Shown here piece by piece: positions 61,079-64,000 of a stretch of DNA of 64,000 nt; the first letter of the stretch is position 1, and every line of letters starts with the position of its first letter. A program made the position numbers and the translations under genes. The notes beneath the pieces are model-generated. The model saw only the letters and a list, made by a program, of their open reading frames with translations. It did no database searches and was not told where the DNA came from. The stretch covers positions 1 to 64,000 of the forward strand of contig NZ_KQ949107.1 of NCBI RefSeq assembly GCF_001514305.1, written 5' to 3'. The stretch comes from Streptomyces dysideae. Its GTDB lineage: Bacteria > Actinomycetota > Actinomycetes > Streptomycetales > Streptomycetaceae.

Positions 61079-61650
61079 CTACGTCGACTCCTCGCGCTGC
61101 TCCCCCTCCTCCTCGCGGTCCCTGCGTCTGCGCGGCCACAGCTGGCCAGCCAGCAGGACGGTCGCGATCAGGCCGGCGGCGATGGCGAGGATCCACTGTG
61201 CCGAGGTGAGCAGGTCGAGGAGGCCGTTCTCCTCTCCGGGGTCCTGCGGGACGTAAGGCTCATCAGCACGCAGAACTGCATGGACGGTGTCGGAGACGGG
61301 GCCGCTTCGGGCAGCCCAGAGCGGTGCTTGGTGAACGGCGGGCGGCAGCCGCAGGTGGCTGTCCAGCGCGGGAGACGGAATCTCGGTGTCGGTGAATTCC
61401 AGCCGGAGCGGCAGGAGGGACTGTACGGCGGCGAGAGCGAAGGCTCTTCTGCCGCTCGCCCCGCCCCGCAGTACGGGGTAGGCGCACCCCGTGAGGACCG
61501 TGACCGCCAGCGCCAGGGCAGGCCATGACAGGACGCGTCCGTCGTCGCATGGTGCAGCCCCGCGGCCAGGGCGACACCGGCCGTGGCGACACCGATCGCG
61601 CGGCCGGTGGTGCCGCTTGCGGTGCGAGCGAGTGCCTGATGAGCCGACAT
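61079..61650 (-). pseudogene. Small membrane protein of unknown function, frameshifted
   Basis: A possible ATG at 61650 opens MSAHQALARTASGTTGRAIG and VALAAGLHHATTD. After one shift near 61540 coding-type sequence continues with LSWPALALAVTVLTGCAYPV, SLLPLRLEFTDTEI, a segment to QDPGEENGLLDLL, a membrane helix AQWILAIAAGLIATVLLAGQ and the basic tail RRRRDREEEGEQREES. Two or three membrane helices and an extracytoplasmic part are expected. Family unknown; similar proteins accompany metal genes in actinobacteria as I recall. Confidence 0.45.
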
Positions 61651-61882
61651 GTCCGGACCATCATGACGCATCCTCAGCGGCCTGCGGCGCGAATGCGGCA
61701 TTCCGGCCCTGCAGCAATGGGAACACCCCGCCGGCCTGTGTCAGCAGAGGTGGACGGGTCAGGAGGTGGATGCGGACGGGAACACGTCGGCTGGCTTTGC
61801 TCATGAGAGTTTCGACAGCGCAGGGCCTTGCTGGCGAGCTTGATGCCCCGGCGCCGGCTCGGGAGATTCACCCCCGGTCGAG

Positions 61883-62878
61883 TCAGGCAATGGTGGCAGG
61901 GCGCCTTTCGGGGACCAGCCGGGGAACCAGGCGGACGTAGGTGACCATGCCGATCACCTCGACCAGGGTCTGGGTGACCACGACGACGGCGGCGACGGCC
62001 AGGGCATCAGGCAGCGCCAGGGCGAGCGGCAAGACGACGAGGGAGTTGCGGGTGGCGCCGGAGAAGACGATCGCGCGGCCGGCCGGGGCGTCCAGGCGGA
62101 AGAGACGGGCCACGGCCTTGCCGGCGATCGCCATGGCGACCAGGAAGACGACGTAGAACGGGACGACCGCCACAACGTCGCCGAGGCTGTCGTCGAGCCG
62201 GGGGATCTGGGAGGCGACCACGACGAGCAGGGTGGCGGCCATCAGCGACACCATCGTGGTGGTCGCCGCGTCGGAGACCTTCTGTCCGGCCGGGCGGCGC
62301 GCGGCCCACGCCTGCAGGGCCCATGCCAGGGCCAGCGGGAAGACGATGAGGACCAGGAACGCCTCAAGGAAGGGCCCGGCCTCGACGATGTCGGCCAGCT
62401 CCGAGCCCATGAACAGGTACAGGAACACCGGCAGCAGCGCCATCTGCGTGACGAGCAGCAGCGGGGTGGCGGCCAGCAGACGACGGCTGGAGCCGTCGGC
62501 CAGGCCGGAGAAGACGATCACGTAGTCCACGCACGGGCACAGCAGCACCAGCAGGACCCCGAGCCGTACGGCCTGGTCGGCGGGCAGGAACGCGAACATC
62601 GCGGCGACCACGAGCGGTACCACCACGAAGTTCACCGCCAGCGCGGCGGACAGGAACCGGCCGTCGCGCAGCGAGCGGACCAGCTCGGCCGCCGGGACCT
62701 GGAGGAAGGTGACGAACAGCAGCGCACCGAGCACCGGATTGATCGCGTGCTCCAGGCCCGGGCCGGCCGCCGGGGCGGCCCAGCCCAGCAGGGCTCCCGC
62801 GGCCATCGCCGCCAGGTAGATCGCGACCTGGTGGTGTTCCATCCGCTCGACCAGGCCCTGCGGCCCCTGCTGCGACAC
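61883..62878 (-). CDS. ACR3/BASS-type arsenic-resistance permease
   Basis: A 331-residue protein with about ten predicted membrane helices. Features include NPVLGALLFVTFLQVPAAEL, the Cys-containing helix LLCPCVDYVIVFSGLADGSS and the paired motif FSGATRNSLVVLPLALALP. These are traits of the bile-acid:sodium-symporter superfamily and its arsenite-exporter branch. Arsenite efflux is likely in view of the metal-resistance neighbours, but classical ACR3 signatures are not fully conserved, so another anion is possible. It has its own upstream region of about 110 bp. Confidence 0.82.
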   Translation of the reverse strand: MSQQGPQGLVERMEHHQVAIYLAAMAAGALLGWAAPAAGPGLEHAINPVLGALLFVTFLQVPAAELVRSLRDGRFLSAALAVNFVVVPLVVAAMFAFLPADQAVRLGVLLVLLCPCVDYVIVFSGLADGSSRRLLAATPLLLVTQMALLPVFLYLFMGSELADIVEAGPFLEAFLVLIVFPLALAWALQAWAARRPAGQKVSDAATTTMVSLMAATLLVVVASQIPRLDDSLGDVVAVVPFYVVFLVAMAIAGKAVARLFRLDAPAGRAIVFSGATRNSLVVLPLALALPDALAVAAVVVVTQTLVEVIGMVTYVRLVPRLVPERRPATIA

Positions 62879-62985
62879 CCGAACTGCTCCTTCGTACCCA
62901 CCGAGGGCCGCCCGGCGGCGGCCCCACCCCCATCCTCACAGACCACCCGACCGGGGAAGCCGCCCCGCCCTGGCGGGACAGCGGC

Positions 62986-63306
62986 TCAGTGCTCGGTCTG
63001 CGCCGTCTCGAACCGGTCCGGAGCCGGGCCGATGGTGGGCATGCCGAGGTCGGCGCGAGCCGGGGCCGTGCGGCAGGCCGCATTCCGGCGTCGGCTCCGA
63101 ATCAGCAGCACGCCGAGACCGGAGGCCACAGCCAGCACCGCGAGGACGGGCATCCACAACGCCCCGACCGCCGAGGCAAAGCCAACCCCGCCGAGGACGG
63201 AGAGGAGCGGGCCCGTGCAGCACACCGCACAGGCGGCGACTGCGGCCGTACCGGCGCCGAGGACACCCCGGCCACGAGACGGGCGGGGCGAGGAGGAGGC
63301 GGTCAT
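62986..63306 (-). CDS. MerT-like small membrane protein
   Basis: A 106-residue protein with two or three membrane helices and a Cys-Cys motif in the first (AACAVCCTGPLLSVLGGVGF), like mercuric ion transporters MerT/MerC. The start ATG overlaps the MerR stop by 4 bp (ATGA), so it is co-translated with that regulator. It probably moves a metal or organometal across the membrane. Confidence 0.75.
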   Translation of the reverse strand: MTASSSPRPSRGRGVLGAGTAAVAACAVCCTGPLLSVLGGVGFASAVGALWMPVLAVLAVASGLGVLLIRSRRRNAACRTAPARADLGMPTIGPAPDRFETAQTEH

Positions 63307-63998
63307 ACGGTCACTCCGAACAGGTCGGCCAGCATGCCGGCGGCGCTCTGCGGCGCGCGGACATCCAGCTGGAGGGCATCGGGGGCAAGGCGCAGGGTGA
63401 AGTCGAAGAACGCGCAGCAGCTCTGCTCCGCCGCCGCGAGGGCCGCGACCTCGGCCGCGAGGTCGGCACCGGCCGGGAAGACCAACCGCAGTCCGTCCGG
63501 GATCGTCTCGCGCCGCTCGGCCCTGCCGATCAGGGTCTGCCACTGCTCGGTGCGCTCGCCCAGCTCGGCGCCGCCCAGGGTGCAGGCCACCGGGGCACGG
63601 CGCCAGGCTTCAAGGTCCGGCTCGGGTGCGGGAGGTGTCCGTGACAGCTGGACCGGAACCGGCCCGGGAGCGGCAGTGGTGGTGCAGCCGCAGTCCGCCC
63701 CGCATGCACCGGCCGGGGCGGGGCCGCACAGGTCGGCATGGACACCGGCGAGACGGGCGGCGAACGCCCGCAGCTCCGCGATCCGCCCGTCGGTCTCCGT
63801 GATCCGCCCGGCCACCAGCGGCAGCATCCGTGCCCGTACCGAGGCGCACACCCCTTCCTCGCGCACCTCCAACAGCTCGCGGATCTCCTCCAGTGCCAGG
63901 CCCAGGAGCTTCGCCGAGGAGATGAACGCCAACCGCTCCACCGCGTCCTCGCCGTACACGCGGTACCCGGCCGGCGTGCGGTCAGCCGTCAGGAGTCC
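63303..63998 (-). CDS. MerR-family regulator with C-terminal extension (5' end outside window)
   Basis: The frame is open to the window edge and begins GLLTADRTPAGYRVYGEDAV, the end of a MerR winged helix; the first 15-20 residues lie beyond. After the dimer helix (SAKLLGLALEEIRELL) a Cys-rich segment (ADLCGPAPAGACGADCGC) could bind metal. About 95 residues of a second domain follow (ACTLGGAELGERTEQWQTLI ... AAAEQSCCAFFDFTLRLAP) with another CC pair. A thiol-rich MerR beside a MerT-like gene suggests a mercury or related metal sensor. Confidence 0.82.
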   Translation of the reverse strand, partial: GLLTADRTPAGYRVYGEDAVERLAFISSAKLLGLALEEIRELLEVREEGVCASVRARMLPLVAGRITETDGRIAELRAFAARLAGVHADLCGPAPAGACGADCGCTTTAAPGPVPVQLSRTPPAPEPDLEAWRRAPVACTLGGAELGERTEQWQTLIGRAERRETIPDGLRLVFPAGADLAAEVAALAAAEQSCCAFFDFTLRLAPDALQLDVRAPQSAAGMLADLFGVTV

Positions 63999-64000
63999 GG

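Overview
The window is high-GC actinobacterial DNA, almost certainly from a Streptomyces. Coding frames have strongly G/C third positions, GTG and TTG starts are frequent, and Tat and Sec signals, QxW ricin-type carbohydrate modules, LacI-controlled sugar loci and short extragenic palindromes are all of Streptomyces type. The many truncated genes, insertion-sequence (IS) fragments and plasmid-type genes indicate an accessory region, perhaps a chromosome arm or integrated plasmid DNA. The gene at each end runs out of the window.

Region 1 (1-4.4 kb) is a defence-like remnant: the 3' part of a Ski2-like helicase, a frameshifted and truncated DUF262 gene, and an apparently intact HTH-N6-adenine methyltransferase. 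Region 2 (4.5-15.3 kb) carries small-molecule genes. A TetR repressor has six copies of one palindrome (AAACCGATCGGTTT) in front of itself, a dead MMPL exporter, an alpha/beta-hydrolase and an NmrA/SnoaL-like pair. Next to it are a soluble reductive-dehalogenase-like Fe-S protein and a phthalate-dioxygenase-type reductase, with an HxlR regulator sharing a 15-bp repeat. Region 3 (15.4-18.4 kb) has a toxin-antitoxin-like pair, a methyltransferase and an esterase fragment.

Region 4 (18.4-54.7 kb) is the heart of the window: a large polysaccharide-utilisation region that best fits plant type II arabinogalactan. It has two ABC sugar importers (18.4-23.7 and 40.2-43.3 kb), a GH42 beta-galactosidase, a GH51 arabinofuranosidase, a cytoplasmic GH43, a secreted GH43 resembling exo-beta-1,3-galactanases, a secreted GH97, two secreted clan GH-A-like hydrolases, two secreted SGNH esterase-like proteins, and a Gfo/Idh-DUF6807-cupin operon. 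Regulators are a LacI protein, a second LacI fused to an AbiEi-type antitoxin domain, a truncated third LacI, and a ROK protein. Eight copies of GTGAWCGWTCAC lie at the promoters of these units, often as pairs about 35 bp apart around a TTGACC -35 box. The likely flow is extracellular trimming by the ricin-tagged enzymes, ABC uptake of galacto- and arabino-oligosaccharides, and intracellular cleavage by GH42, GH51 and GH43.

Region 5 (54.8-59.2 kb) joins an FGE/SUMF1-like protein, a graveyard of mobile-element fragments (group II intron RT, IS5, IS3) and a plasmid-type partition block: a triple-HTH protein, ParA, two related ribbon-helix-helix-like proteins and a CTAG-rich palindrome. Region 6 (59.2-64 kb) is a decaying metal-resistance island: a P-type ATPase that has lost its phosphorylation domain, an ArsR gene with two compensating frameshifts, an ACR3/BASS-type permease, a MerT-like protein and a MerR regulator. 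No tRNA, rRNA or CRISPR array was seen.
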